Assembly: GCA_002633005.1 (NCBI GenBank)
Contig: NMRA01000079.1
Coordinates: 566,183-630,182, forward strand
Direction: 5' to 3'
Length of the DNA stretch: 64,000 nt
Source: Phoronis australis
Lineage: Eukaryota > Phoronida > Phoronidae
A model generated the notes under the pieces. The model saw nothing but the letters and a program-made list of their open reading frames with translations, did no database searches and was not told the DNA's origin. This document shows positions 1-11,600 of this stretch, piece after piece; the first letter of the stretch is position 1; each line of letters begins with the position of its first letter. The position numbers and the translations under genes were made by a program.

Positions 1-529
1 GCGGGCCCCCTGGCCCCCCCCCCCCCTCAATCCGCCTATGGCTCGTTACACGTGCACGCGCCATTTCCTAATTTTTTGCGACATCTCTCGGGACATGATG
101 ATAGACACAGGCGCTTGGGTTTATCGTAAATGACGTCACTCAATAATATATAATAAGAAAACATAAAGGTTGGACACTTAAACTTTGCCAAGTCGAGGCT
201 CCCAACTTCAACCGTCCAAAATCCAAATAAAATCTACGTGCACCTCCCTCAGTCTGGTGTTGCATAAACCTTCGAAGCCTTATCTTTCCTAGATCCCATT
301 AACTGTCTTCGTGAGTGCTGAATTGGCGATGGAATTTCCAAAACAATCTCAAAACTCTGAATTCAAGGACCTAAAAGTAAAATATTAAACATGGCGGATT
401 TCAGTTGTGCTTCAACTTGTACGCCTGTCGTAGGTGAAACTTCGAGTTTGAGCAAGCAACCTATATTTCAAATTCAATAATTCTAAATCCAAAACTCAAC
501 TAATTGAGAATGTTAAAGTTAGCTGTATG

Positions 530-1303
530 AGGATTGTCCTCAAAATACAGCTAAGTACCAGTGTGTGTATTTCTTCCGGAGACCCGGAATTTGCACACAG
601 CTAGGGCAGTTCTGCTCGTCACCTGGCCGTGAAACTTGTATCAACATGTAAAGCTAAAGACCGGACAAGGTGCATGCAAAATCTGGAAATCAACCGACAC
701 TCACATTGTCCGTTACAGCCGTTTAAGTGAAAAACAATGCAATGAACGTCATTTTCTTGCGTAACTCTCCGCCTTTTCTAACAATGAAAAGTATGTCGTC
801 GTTTTGAAAACAGTGCTCTCGTGTCACGCGCACGCGCCATTTTCTAAATTTTTGCGACACCTCTCGGGAGATGATGATAGCTTGGCAGCAGCAAATTTTG
901 TTCTGAAATTCGGTTTTTCGGTATCAAAATTCTAAAAACTTATAATGAAGCGAAACCAGTTCCTATAATTTGTTGTGATGTTCACGCAACCTCGTGAAAG
1001 AAGAAGAGTTGATTGAAGAATCGGCGAAAAAAGAAACTGGCCAATTGGTGACGCTATATTTCATGGCGCCGAAAGCCGTCGCTAAAGATCGCTTCACAAC
1101 TTTAGCAGCAGAATAACGGTAGAACGCCACTGATTCCAACACCGTTAAATAATTTAGTTTACTCAAGGGAGACTGTAGTTTTTAATGACACTAATTTTGT
1201 GTCAGATTTTATATTACCACTTTTTTACCATATCTGTGCAAAGCTGTATATTTATATTTATATACAGCTTTGTGCCAAAGCTACATTGTACCAAAGCTAG
1301 CCG
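530..1303 (-). repeat. Family X repeat copy
   Basis: A near full-length unit of a repeat of about 750-800 bp seen many times in this window. It runs from the GTCGTCAAAATACAGCTA-type end through CGTGTCACGCGCACGCGCCA to the AGCTGTAT..ATACAGCT palindrome and CCAAAGCT end. It lies in intron 1 of FABP copy C. Confidence 0.75.
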
Positions 1304-2010
1304 GCCGGGAACCACTGTGTTTCAAGCTCCAATAGACCTCAAAGTTTCACACCGACCGAGTGGTTGTGCTCGTCACCTGGTCGTGAAACTCATATCAACG
1401 TGTACATGTAGAGCTAACGACAGGCTTGAATACAAGGAAAATCTGAGTCAATCGACACTCACATTGCCTGTCGCAGGCGTTTCACTGAAAAAACAATATA
1501 ATATATGTCATTTTGTTGCATAATTTTCAGCCTTTTGTTACAACGAAAAATCTATCGTCGTTTTAAAAACAGAACGCTCGCGAAACGCACACACGTAATT
1601 TTTTTTGAACATCTCTCTGGAGATTGTGACAGTAGCTTTGAGGTAAAAAAATTGGCTCTGAAATTCGGTTTGTTGGTATTAAAAAATAGTACAAAATTAT
1701 GAAGAATTGAAACCAGTTCCAAAAATTTGTTCACTAAATTGTGACATTTACGCACCCTTGTGGAAGAAGAACAGTTGATTGAAGAATTTCTGAAAAAGAA
1801 ATTGACGAATAGGTGACACTATATTTCATAGCACCGAAAGCCGACAAGTAGGTTGCTCCATTCTAGCAGAAGAATAACAGTGGAACGCAAATTTTTCGAG
1901 CATCGGTAAATAATTTTGTTTACTCAAGGAAAAGTGTTTTTTTAATAACGCAAATTTTGTGTCAGGTTTTAACTGACCAATATTTTAGAAACATCGGTGG
2001 AACGCTGTAT
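1304..2010 (-). repeat. Family X repeat, diverged copy
   Basis: Same order of segments as the neighbouring copy but with many substitutions, ending at a degraded ACATCGGTGGAACGCTGTAT end near 2010. Confidence 0.6.
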
Positions 2011-2044
2011 GATCGGCTCGCTGGTTCTCTGCATGTCCGCTAGG

Positions 2045-2255
2045 GGGAAAGGTGAGTGTCAGTTGACTACCTAATTTTGCATGCACCCCACTGGTCGTTA
2101 GACCTACATGTAAGTTTCACGATCAGTTGAACTACCCTGGCTGTAGGTAATTTCGGGGTCTAACAGATCTCAACACATAGTGGTACCTACATGTAGTTGT
2201 ATTTTGACGACAGTCTTCAAACAGCTAGCTGGCTGGCTAGCTGGCTAGCTGGTTG
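2045..2255 (+). repeat. Family X terminal fragment next to FABP copy C exon 1
   Basis: Inverted fragment with GGTGAGTGTCAG, TTTGCATGCACCCC, ATTTCGGGGTCTAAC and a run of AGCTGGCTGGCTAGC. It stops about 10 bases from the exon 1 donor site. Confidence 0.6.
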
Positions 2256-2265
2256 GTTACCTTAC

Positions 2266-2338
2266 CCAGAAGTTTTATCAATTCATCTTCGTTGTCACCA
2301 ACGCTAACGAATTTCCATGTACCGACGATGGCATCCAT
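2266..2338 (-). CDS. FABP family gene, copy C, exon 1 only (runs off left edge)
   Basis: First coding exon of a cytosolic fatty-acid-binding-protein-like gene. It reads MDAIVGTWKFVSVG and then a DNEDELIKLL stretch, the usual FABP N-terminal helix/strand start (GTWK motif). It is 73 nt long (24 codons plus one base), the classic FABP exon 1 length, and is followed by a good donor (gtaagg on the minus strand). It is nearly identical to exon 1 of copy A, and the similarity continues well upstream, so the duplication included the promoter. I found no exon 2 in the remaining 2.2 kb. Intron 1 is over 3 kb in copies A and B, so the rest probably lies left of the window. Whether the gene is functional cannot be judged from one exon. 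Confidence 0.85.
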
Positions 2339-2458
2339 GTCGACCGGTAGCTTGAGTTGTTTCAAAAGCTGTCTGACGGCGTTTGCAGAGACGCGAAACC
2401 TGCGTGCATTGAAACTCTACATGTACAGCAAGATCGCGTCTCATTTTTTAATTTTGCT

Positions 2459-2469
2459 GAGGCCACGTG
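2459..2469 (-). promoter_or_regulatory. E-box (CACGTG) upstream of FABP copy C
   Basis: GAGGCCACGTG read on the plus strand, about 121 bp upstream of the start codon. It is at the matching place in copies A and B. Confidence 0.55.
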
Positions 2470-3257
2470 ACACTACTTGAGTTTTTGCTAGAACAAAATA
2501 GAGACTTTCTGCTATGTTGTTCGCATAATTTCCCTGTTCAATGTTTTCTGATCAAATTGTTTGATATCCTCAATGAAATTCTGCACCGTAGTTTGATTTC
2601 CACTCCAAAAAAAATGTAATACTGTTTTATTTTTTAACTTTTGGTTGCAGGTTTCGTCTTCAAAACTAGTCTACTCACTAATGCAGAAACGTGTTCAGAT
2701 TTTAAGAAGGAAGCGATCGTGTATTGCACAGGGCCTGAACATGCCACCCTTTTTATCACCGGTCTATCCAGTTAGAAGGCCACTGGGCCATTGAAGAACA
2801 GTGTGCTGTCTACAGAAAAACGCCTTTTGAACAAAATTAAATAATTACTATTTTCAGAAACCAAGGGTGCATATATTAACTATTCTATAAAACTGCGTCT
2901 TTATTTTTCATTCGTAGCCGTAATAGAAGATATGAAGACTTGAATCATTAAAGAAATGAATTTTTCTGTTATTTAAGAGTAATTAGGCACCATCAAAAAT
3001 GCAATTTTCACAAAATGGCAGTCATTTGAATTTATAAACGACTTGCGACATTTCAAGGCATGAGTTAAGACTATTCATTCACTGAGAATTCAGAAAATAT
3101 GTTTTTAAGAGTTTGCAATTGATAGCAAAAGAGTTTCATGAAATAAACTTGAAGGAACTTCATGAAGGTTAAGAATTACCTCACCATGCTCTTTCCGCCA
3201 GACATGTATTACCTGTTATTTCCACACATTCAGTTGCAACAAATTTTACAACCCCAA
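2470..3257. other. Upstream region of FABP copy C
   Basis: The first 240 bases closely match the region upstream of copy A (16761-17040), so they belong to the duplicated promoter block. Beyond about 2760 I see nothing recognisable. Confidence 0.5.
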
Positions 3258-3541
3258 CCCGGTGGCAAATTTAGGGGGGAGGGGGGCAAGTAGGCCATGG
3301 CCCGCCTAAAATTCTACCAGATACCACACCACTTGGCAGATCAGAAGTGAATTGCTGACTAGGATATGCGCGCATTCAGGGGGGCAGGGCTTTCAACAAA
3401 CCCCGTTTACCGTTTCTTTTAGTAATAAGGTCCACAAATACAAAAATTCGAGGCCCCTGCATCCCTACATTTTAGGCTGGGCGTGCACATGGTTATTCCT
3501 GTGCCCTGCCCCCCTAACTCAAAATCCTAGATCCACCCCTG
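3258..3541. mobile_element. Diverged CAGTGGCGGAT-family element
   Basis: Starts GGTGGCAAATTTAGGGGGGA and ends AAAATCCTAGATCCACCCCT, with GGCCATGGCCC near the left end. About 120 bp longer than the other two copies. Sits between FABP copy C and the LINE. Confidence 0.5.
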
Positions 3542-4047
3542 CAACCCCCTATGCGTGAACATCGTGTAAGTTCTACATGCAAATTTAGACCTTTTCAAAG
3601 ATAATCTCTGACAGCGTTTTGGAGAAAAGTGCATAAAGCACAGTATCTGAAACTTTCATTTGAATCCAGGAAGTCGTTTCGGAGATGTGAAATTCCGAAG
3701 CATGCGCTCACCTGGGGGCCCACACGAGCCCCCCATTTGGCGAAGTGGGCAAAAAGGTTCTACCTCCTCAGGGAAACAACAACTCCGAAAAAGTAGAACA
3801 CGAGACATAAGTCCATGATAAGAAGACAGCAACTACCAAAGTTTGGCGAATACACAATTCATAGCTCAAAACGTACCCCGTGAATCTTTTTTTATTCAGT
3901 ATAATAGGTACGGTACAGATCATACAATTACAGATGCAATAATTTTTTGTTCTAGTCAAGGAACTGTTAAGGTGTTAACTTACAGTGCTGATATGCACAG
4001 AGGTAATTTGACATGGGAGAAAAAAAACAATAGAGGCTATGATTCAT

Positions 4048-5397
4048 TCAGAATAAGCAAACAAGGTCAAGACCTTGCCAGCGCTCTATAAATTCACCAT
4101 ACTTCCTTTTATTCATAAAAAAACGTTCAGTGGAAATGTACAATGCAACTTCCTTTTTAAACATTGCAAGGCAGGGATATTTGCACTTTAATCTTTGTTT
4201 ATAAATGTTGTACTTTCCGAGGCAAAGAATCGTACTTTGTAAAACTGCTTCCACCTGAACACCAAACAGAGCTGATTGTATAGACAGATCTAAACTATGT
4301 CCAACTGCATCTTCGAGCCAGTTATTTACATTAGTCCAAACCTGCTGAGTAACGTTACAAGACCAGTACACATGGACAATAAAGTCAATTTCATTTAAGC
4401 AAAAAGTGCACAGTGAGCTATCAATTACGCCAATCTTGTATAAAAATTCATTACAGCCTATAATTCTATGAAATCAACCAGCCTAAACTGGGACCATCTG
4501 AGAGAAACATCTTCGGTGAATGAATAGACGTAAGAAAAAACATTGTACTACCATTCTGCAGTATTCGGGAGATTTAATTTTTCACCCCACTTCATTTGAC
4601 ACTTTGTTTTTCCACAATTTTAAGAGATAATAACGTGGTAAATTTTATCTACTCCTTTGACATCACCATGTATTGTGGACGACGTGGTAAAATTACTTGG
4701 TGCTTTCCCTCTCTGAGATAACTCCAGCTGGCATATAATGAGCTTCGTAGACCATAAAATAAAGTTACTTGAGGGGTAAAGTCAAATTTCTGTATAAACT
4801 TCTCATAATTAACGAAACAACAATCAGAATTAAGTAAGTCGTGTACATGAGTTATGCCTTTTTGACACCACCGTTTATAGAAAACAAGATTGTTATCTAT
4901 CAGTATATTCGAATTAAACCATAGAGGCTGATAAATATCGTTTTCGGGAACTAACAATCTGAATTCATAGACACATTGAAAGACCTCTTTCCAAAATCCA
5001 TTAGAAGTCATTTATGGGACATCTTTGTAAAATAGAAATCCCGGAACATTAAGTAATTCTTTGAATTTCTTGATAACAGACCATTTGCTAAAACTGCCCA
5101 TGGACTTGTAGTACTTTGACAAAGTAGTCTACGAAACCAAGTTAGTTTAATGGATTTCATAAAAGAGCTGACGTCAATCATTCTAGCTCCACCAACATTG
5201 TACTCTTGAGCCATAATCTTACGACATATTTTTTCCGTTTTACCGTTCCATATAAAACAGTAGAAAAATTTGTTCAGCTGCTCAGGAAGGCCTGTGAAGG
5301 GGACGGGAGGCTTGTAAAAAGATGAATGAGTTTTGGCATAATTATCGAATTCACAACTGTTATTCTTCCAAAAAGTGTCAAGATTCTTTTTCCCCAC
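4048..5397 (-). pseudogene. LINE ORF2 C-terminal remnant
   Basis: Three open pieces in different frames (5008-5397, 4649-5011, 4048-4371) carry FYCFIWNGKTEKICRKI, ARMIDVSSFMKSIKLTWFRR, a KRWCQKGITHVHDLL segment and YWSCNVTQQVWTNVNNWL. These match the usual order after the RT in L1/Tx1 ORF2 proteins. Confidence 0.75.
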
Positions 5398-5411
5398 ATG
5401 TCTATAGTCTT

Positions 5412-6328
5412 CTATATTTCACCAAGCTTGCTGTTAATATTTATGTCAGGAATTGTATTTAAATCGCTGGAGAATTGAATACCCAGTGAAGTGAATTCTG
5501 ATGTTGCCCATTTCAGTTTTACGTCACAGCACATTTTTTGATATCTACCCTTCATAGAACCTATCCAAATACAAATTGTTTTTTCTAGATTAGGATTTAG
5601 ACCAGAAAATTTTGCAAAATGGTTTAAAATGTGAAGTGTTTTCCGCAGAGACTGATCCGAGTCATCTAAAGGTATAACCGTATCATCTGCATACTGCATC
5701 AGTTTGTATTCCACCGATCCGACCTGGCTGCCCCTAACGCTATTCTAAAGAGCCAGCCCATAATCTCTACACATAGAATAAAAAGGTATGGCGATAACGA
5801 ATCACCTTGCCTGCAACCACGCCTTATGTGGAAAACATTACATGTGACACCGTTTTTTACATGTATAACACGTTGCTTTGCCCCTCTGGTTAGTATGTGG
5901 ACCAATTTGTTCATTGAGTGACCAAAATTAAAGAATTTTAAAACTTTGCCAATAGAAGACCAAGATAAGGAGTCAAACGCCTTTTCAAAGTCCACCAGCA
6001 CAAGTAAACCCGGTTTATTAAACTGCTCAGTATACTGCATTAAGTCATAAGTCTGTCTTGTACTTTCTGCTCTGAAACGCCCAGAGGGGAAACCCTTTTG
6101 GTCACGGTGTATTAACTTTTGTATTACAGAACGAACTCTTTGGGAAATAAAAGACGACAAAAGTTTGTTACTGATATTCAATAGAGAGATAGGCCTCCAA
6201 TAATTTAGTTCTCGGTTTATTCCCTTTGGGTATGATGGAAATAACTCCCTGGAGTTGGGAGTTTGGAAGGAAGTCTCTTCTGAAACTTCTCTTCTGAAGT
6301 TCTTTTTGATCCTCAATTGTTTCACCAC
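5412..6328 (-). pseudogene. LINE ORF2 reverse transcriptase remnant
   Basis: RT palm and fingers: NYWRPISLLNISNKLLSSFI, LVLVDFEKAFDSLSW near 5990 (first catalytic Asp), RRGCRQGDSLSPYLF, and the YADD box at 5682-5693 in a different frame. The frame break between RGCRQGD and YADD makes this copy non-functional. Confidence 0.85.
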
Positions 6329-6404
6329 TCAACGTTACCAATTTAGTAACTTTCTTATTGATAAAAGTACGTTTTTCCATATTACAAAAATACTTAGTAG
6401 GTTT

Positions 6405-7507
6405 TTAACCAACCTCCACCCATTTAGCCTTTGATCTCACCATCACACCTTTCATTTTTTTCGCTCTCATTGATTCAAGTTCATCCTGCAGATCAGACAG
6501 TCTTTTGTCCAATTCAGCGGATGGGCTACTTTGGTTTTGGGAGGTAGTGAAACTGATGAGAGATTCAATCTCTTTTTTCCGCTTGTTATGATTTTTCTTT
6601 TTGTGACAAATATAGGAAATAGTACGTGACCTGATATTCATGAGAATAACTTCTAGGAGAAAACAGTCATCTATGTCGGGGGAATCCGCATTGCCCGAGA
6701 GCGTATAGTTCACCTCCTTAACTGTATTGACGTATTCTCTGTCTCTGAGAAGGGAATTGTTAAAGTGCCAGATACCTCGATCCCTCACAACTTTTGGGTT
6801 TTTCAACGAGAGGGAGATAAGAGAATGATCTGTTCTATAGCCAGGTAGAATTTTGACGTCATCTGTGAGTGAAAGCAGTTCTTCAGAAATTACAAAGAAG
6901 TCCAATCGGGCCCTTTGTACTGGATTCCTTCGTGTCCAAGTAAAAAACTTGTTGTCTGGATTCTACACTCTCCATGGGTCGACAAGGTTAAGTTTACTCT
7001 TTAGGTTGAGGACTTCCTTAGAGGCATTTACATTATTTTGCCTTTTGTACCCTTGACAATCGTTGTCATAACTTTGTACAAGATTCCAGTCACCACATTC
7101 AATTATGAATTCAGAGTTAAAAATCCGAAATAATTTTCTCAACATTTTTGTAGAAATCTGGGTGGTCTCTATTTGGACCGTACAAATTTATCAGTGATAC
7201 TAGATAATTATTTTCGATCAAGACTTCCGTGGCAACCAGATTACCATCCGAATCTATTTTTGGACTTCACTTCAAATTTAAAGTTATTATTAAAAAGAAT
7301 GCACACACCACGCGAGTCTCGTCTTCCTGGGCTCATCAATATATCATATCCCCAGGTGGAACGAACTAAATTCGTTTCTTCTTTGGTGAAGTGAGTGTCC
7401 TGGGGGCAGCTAATACAACACTTTTTTTTTCTGAGAAAGTGGAACACATCTCTGCGTTTTGTTAAGTCTCCTAGGCCTCTACAATTCATTGTGGCAAAGC
7501 TAACCAT
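6405..7507 (-). pseudogene. LINE ORF2 endonuclease remnant
   Basis: Apurinic-like endonuclease domain in several frames. It begins MVSFATMNCRGLGDLTKRRD, has the motif PQDTHF (the metal-binding Glu of the usual QETH is Asp here), GDWN at about 7086-7097, and YRTDHSLISLSL near 6830. At least one frameshift separates the 5' part (7241-7507) from the rest. Confidence 0.8.
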
Positions 7508-7622
7508 AATCCAGTTGATACTGAGCCGTGCTAATTTCCTTGACTAAAACCTGAGTAAATGAAATCACTGTACCGACACCAACAACTATGAGACCGAGCG
7601 TTGTAGGACACAAATTTCACAA

Positions 7623-8216
7623 TTATGGGGCGCTTATTGGTACAGGCTGAATCTTTTCTACCCAGTCGATGGCTGCGACTAATGTCAGACTTTTGGGTGG
7701 CGAGGCTCCCATTTTTTGCGCAAGCGAGATCACAATATCGTCGGCGTTTTCTCCGTCTGTTTCTGTTACTCCATTGATAATCAAGCAGTTTCGCCGGCTA
7801 TGTTGTTGCAGTTCGTCCATTTCATTCTCCTGTTTTTGTGCTCGTCGCTCGACCACTTCTTTGAATACCGAGAGTTGATTTTCCAGGGAGTTTCTTTGTT
7901 TGTCCTTTTCTTCAAGCTTTTTGCCGTATTCCAACTCTAAGGCCTTGTAAATCTAATCCCTCATATCCTCTATTAAAGGTTTCAGTAGACCTCTGAACAT
8001 AAATTGGATTTCACCGTCCATCAAGGCTTCCTTGAGGTCATCTTTCAGTGAAAGCTTTGACGCTTTGTCGCTGACCTGTTTTTCCTTCGTCAAAATGGCT
8101 TCCATGGTAGGGTGCTTCAGTGATTTTAAACAAGATGACTTTCGAAGTTCCTCAGTGTCCTTACTAGGCATACGCTTCCTACCCTGTTTTGTCTTCTCTT
8201 TGGTTTTACCACTCAT
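7623..8216 (-). pseudogene. LINE ORF1 remnant
   Basis: Two in-frame pieces (7953-8216 and 7623-7934) separated by a stop. The first is basic and lysine-rich (MSGKTKEKTKQGRKRM). The second begins with a heptad-like charged helix and then has the RRNCLIINGV motif that opens the RRM-like domain of L1-type ORF1 nucleic-acid-binding proteins. It ends early. Confidence 0.75.
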
Positions 8217-8566
8217 GTGTAGCTGATTTGAAGATGTTTATCCCGTCAGTTTAGATATTTCTGCATAATTAGTAGGGAGACTTGGGGAGTGTCAGAAATT
8301 CGACCTTCCCGCCATCATGACGTCATCCCACAAAATCACCCCGTGAATCTTAGCAAATGGTACTCATTCTCAAAAATTTGAGCCCCCCCATTTTCTAGGC
8401 TGAGTGCGTGCATGTGATCGGCCAAATTTGGAGATTTGTAAGGCCCTACATAATATTAATCATTCAAAAATCGTGTGTCAGTGCTGTACCTCAGGCTAAT
8501 TGTGTGGTACACGTGATTCTTCATTAAAACCAAGTATAACGAGCTGGGTAGCCTAATATTGCGTTT

Positions 8567-8572
8567 TTTATT
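8567..8572 (-). promoter_or_regulatory. Polyadenylation signal of FABP copy A
   Basis: AATAAA on the minus strand, 96 nt after the stop codon, in a T/A-rich context that is conserved in copy B. Confidence 0.7.
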
Positions 8573-8667
8573 TGATTTAAATTTCCAAAGGGTAATATTA
8601 GTTGAAGCTAAGTGTTGAGAATTATCAATTCCGCAGTCTCGTCGAACTTCTGGTGAAAGCCGTCTAC

Positions 8668-11600
8668 TTAGCATTTCTGTAGCACAGCTTTGCAGGTGAC
8701 GCCGTTACAGGAGCTGGTCTGGAATGGAAAAAGTGGTATGTGAGCAAACAGTGGCAAAGAGTTCAAGACAATTAGACTGCACTGAAGCCGTATATCTAGT
8801 TGCGTGTATAACGTACTAAGTTCTACCGCGTGGTGGAATCCTGACAATCGGTCCGGGGGGACACTCAAAAAAATTCAGTCGTGAGCAGCACTTCCGTACT
8901 AAGAATGTGTTTCCAAGTAATCTAGTTCGTTAGCTTGTTTCACTGATCTCCCAGTCATTATTGATGTCTAAGTAAATTGTGATGAACAACGTAAACAAAA
9001 AACAAGCACAATAAAATAAACACGAGCAGTGCGAAGCGTTACGACGAAGCGTTGAAATGCACCCAGGACTGAACCGCAAACAGTTGCTATGCTTCTATTG
9101 TTGGCCAAATTCGTGAACGTTAGGCATGTAAATTCCTTGCGTAAATTCATGCTTTTTAGTGGCATAAGTTAACTATTAAGGGCGTAAATTAAATATTTGC
9201 GAGGTAAATTAATTTTTAATAATGCAAGCTAATTATTTGCGGCGTAAATTAAGTTTTAACGTCGTAAAGTAATTATTCATTTGCGGCATAAAAAAGTACG
9301 CAATTTACGCATTATGTTACCAATGTATAAAACAGATTAGTTAAAGCTGGCTGAGAAATATGTCTTTAATAACTCGCTAAATCTATAACAATCATTTGCG
9401 AGTTCTCTTATTGCATTTGTCCTGGAGCTCTATCAAGTTCTCATCCTTAGCATAGCATCTAGCTGACGGCAAAATGATTCAAACTCACCATGTTCATTGT
9501 TGCCCCGTCGATCACTTTGCAAATAGTCAGCACATTTCCGTTGGGCATTTTATGCCTTTCCTCCCACTTGCCGCCATTAAAAGAGTGAGTCGTCTGTGAA
9601 GCAGAACACATATACGTGATTTTTGCATGGAATCGTCAAAACTTGTAGGCCTCACAGCAGTACACTTGGACTTTTTATTGTTCAGTCTGTGTGCATCGTC
9701 CAAGGCCTTCAGAGAGCGAATACATTTTGCATAGTCCTATTGCTCTCAAAAAGTAAAGTTTGATTTAGGCCACTGAGGCTGGCGTTATAAAATTGGTTTA
9801 TACTTGTTGCTTACTAAGACGTGGAGTACTTTTTGTCTGGCAAAGAAATGAAAAAAAATATTAGTTTTTTGTTATTATTTGCTCATTATTTATTCGTCTA
9901 CTATAATTCATTATTCATTGACTATATATTGGTTATTTGTTTATTTATTTATTATGTATTCATTATTTGTTCATTGTTGATTTATTATTTGCTCATTACT
10001 TATTAAAGATGCGATATCTCATTAAAACCACTGGTTTCCGGCACACTGGAGGTCACGGAGTTGTTTGTAAATTAGTACTTCATTTGTATATTCACAATTT
10101 AATGAGACTATAAATCTTTAAGTACTTATTATTTATTGCATGCAAGCACTCTCAATCAAACTATATTTCCCAAGACCCCGCGCGCGTTAATTAGCGGCGG
10201 CAGATTTAAGGGTGCAGGATCGACGCACCCCTCCCTCCAACCGATCCGACCAAAGAAAAACCAAAAATGCCATGGGCATGCTGTACATGGTCATTTTCCC
10301 TAGATCCACTAATCTGCATTCGCACTCGGCTAAATCACAATCAAGGTCCATATTCGAGAGTTGACTGTGTTACGGTCTAAAATGAATTTTTGGTCACTTA
10401 CCAAATGCCAACTGAATCTCATATGCAAAGTTATTTAGTTGTGCAAATTAAAAAAGAATCGTCAAAATCGGACAATGTCGTTTCAGACAGTTAACCCGGC
10501 GAAGTCAGACGAGTGCAGCAAATGAAATCGAAAGATGAAATATATATACCTCGATTGCTGTTCCGTCCTGTCCTTCGAAACGTTTAGGTTTTCCAAGCTC
10601 GAACGTAGAGCTACAGTTGCCCGTGGTACACTGAAATTACAATCAAACGACTTTGCTGAAAACGCGACTGACAGCTGGATAGTTAGCGAAACGGAATCAT
10701 GAGATCGACTGTGGTGATCGATGAGGTAACATCATTTCCAAAATGTATCGGTCAATTTGCACCAACTACTAGCTTATTTACATTAGCTCGACGTTTCGGT
10801 CGGTGATTAATCATCCGGCCATCTTTAGGTGCTACAGCGTTTTTAGAAGAACGAGCACAAGTGTAGCCTTTGCAGTGGCGGATTTAGGGGGGGGGGTCAA
10901 GGGGGCCATGCTCCCCTAAAATTCTCCCACATTACATTTGGCAATTCGAGGGTGCGAATGCCTGACGGGCAAAATCCTGGCTACTACTCTGTCTTGGCCC
11001 CCCTTAACTCAAAATCCTGGATCCGCCTCTGCTATGATACACTCCTTTAGATTGTCAGTCTAGTACTCTAACTACAACAACACCAAATGTACTCAGGAGT
11101 GAATGCCCACGGGCCACGCACCATGGGGAATAAGGGTTGCTAGTAGTCCCTACTTTTTGAGCAACTATACAAAAATCTGAGAAATCATTTAATTGCGTGT
11201 GTTTAATACAATAAAGAAATCTTTACACCTCTTGTTTTTATAAAAACTGTCCAAAGAAATATATGCACATTTGCTTGCCTGCCCGGCAAAAAATCTATAA
11301 TTGTAGCCAGTGTAGGCAGTGTTTTCGCGGGTGGTCATGAGCGGAAAGGTGTGCTGGTCCACCTCAAACTGCAGTAGCATTGCCGGCACGACAAACCGAC
11401 AAAAAGTGCAATCGTCTAGGTTGGCAAAGAGGTGCGTGTGTACACATCTCGTGACACAAGCAGTGGCGTGTTTATGAGCACGTTCTCTTATTTATTCATT
11501 CCTCTGTTAGCTCGTCGAGAGTGCGAAGCGCCAAGATGTCAAGGAAGGTGAAGACTACGGGTTTTAGTCGTTTACGACATATTGAAACGGCCCCGATATC

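Larger units (their letters stand above)
4048..8216 (-). mobile_element. Decayed L1/Tx1-clade non-LTR retrotransposon
   Basis: A minus-strand LINE with the order ORF1, endonuclease, reverse transcriptase and C-terminal region, broken by many frameshifts and stops. It lies between the FABP copy A 3' end and the copy C promoter. The ORF2 remnants switch between all three minus frames, so the copy cannot be active. Similarity continues weakly to about 3770 and to about 8260, but I cannot fix the ends or a target-site duplication. Family placement rests on the two-ORF structure and the FYCFIWNGK / GGARMIDVSSF block typical of L1/Tx1 ORF2 proteins. Confidence 0.88.

Noticed and set aside
963-1166. 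Recurring open frame (FYRYSAAKVVERSLATAF-type peptide) in many family X copies on either strand
   Set aside because: It appears wherever the repeat is present, is short (60-110 codons), and copies differ by frameshifts and stops. It looks like a chance open frame of the repeat, not a gene. A dN/dS test over genome-wide copies would decide.
2253-2480. Plus-strand open frame over FABP copy C exon 1 (also 16550-16771)
   Set aside because: Antisense shadow of the FABP exon. The minus-strand GTWK reading with its correct exon length explains the sequence.
9821-10006. Open frame in the TTATT-rich stretch
   Set aside because: Low-complexity sequence gives repeated Tyr/Ile/Leu codons; no domain or splice context.
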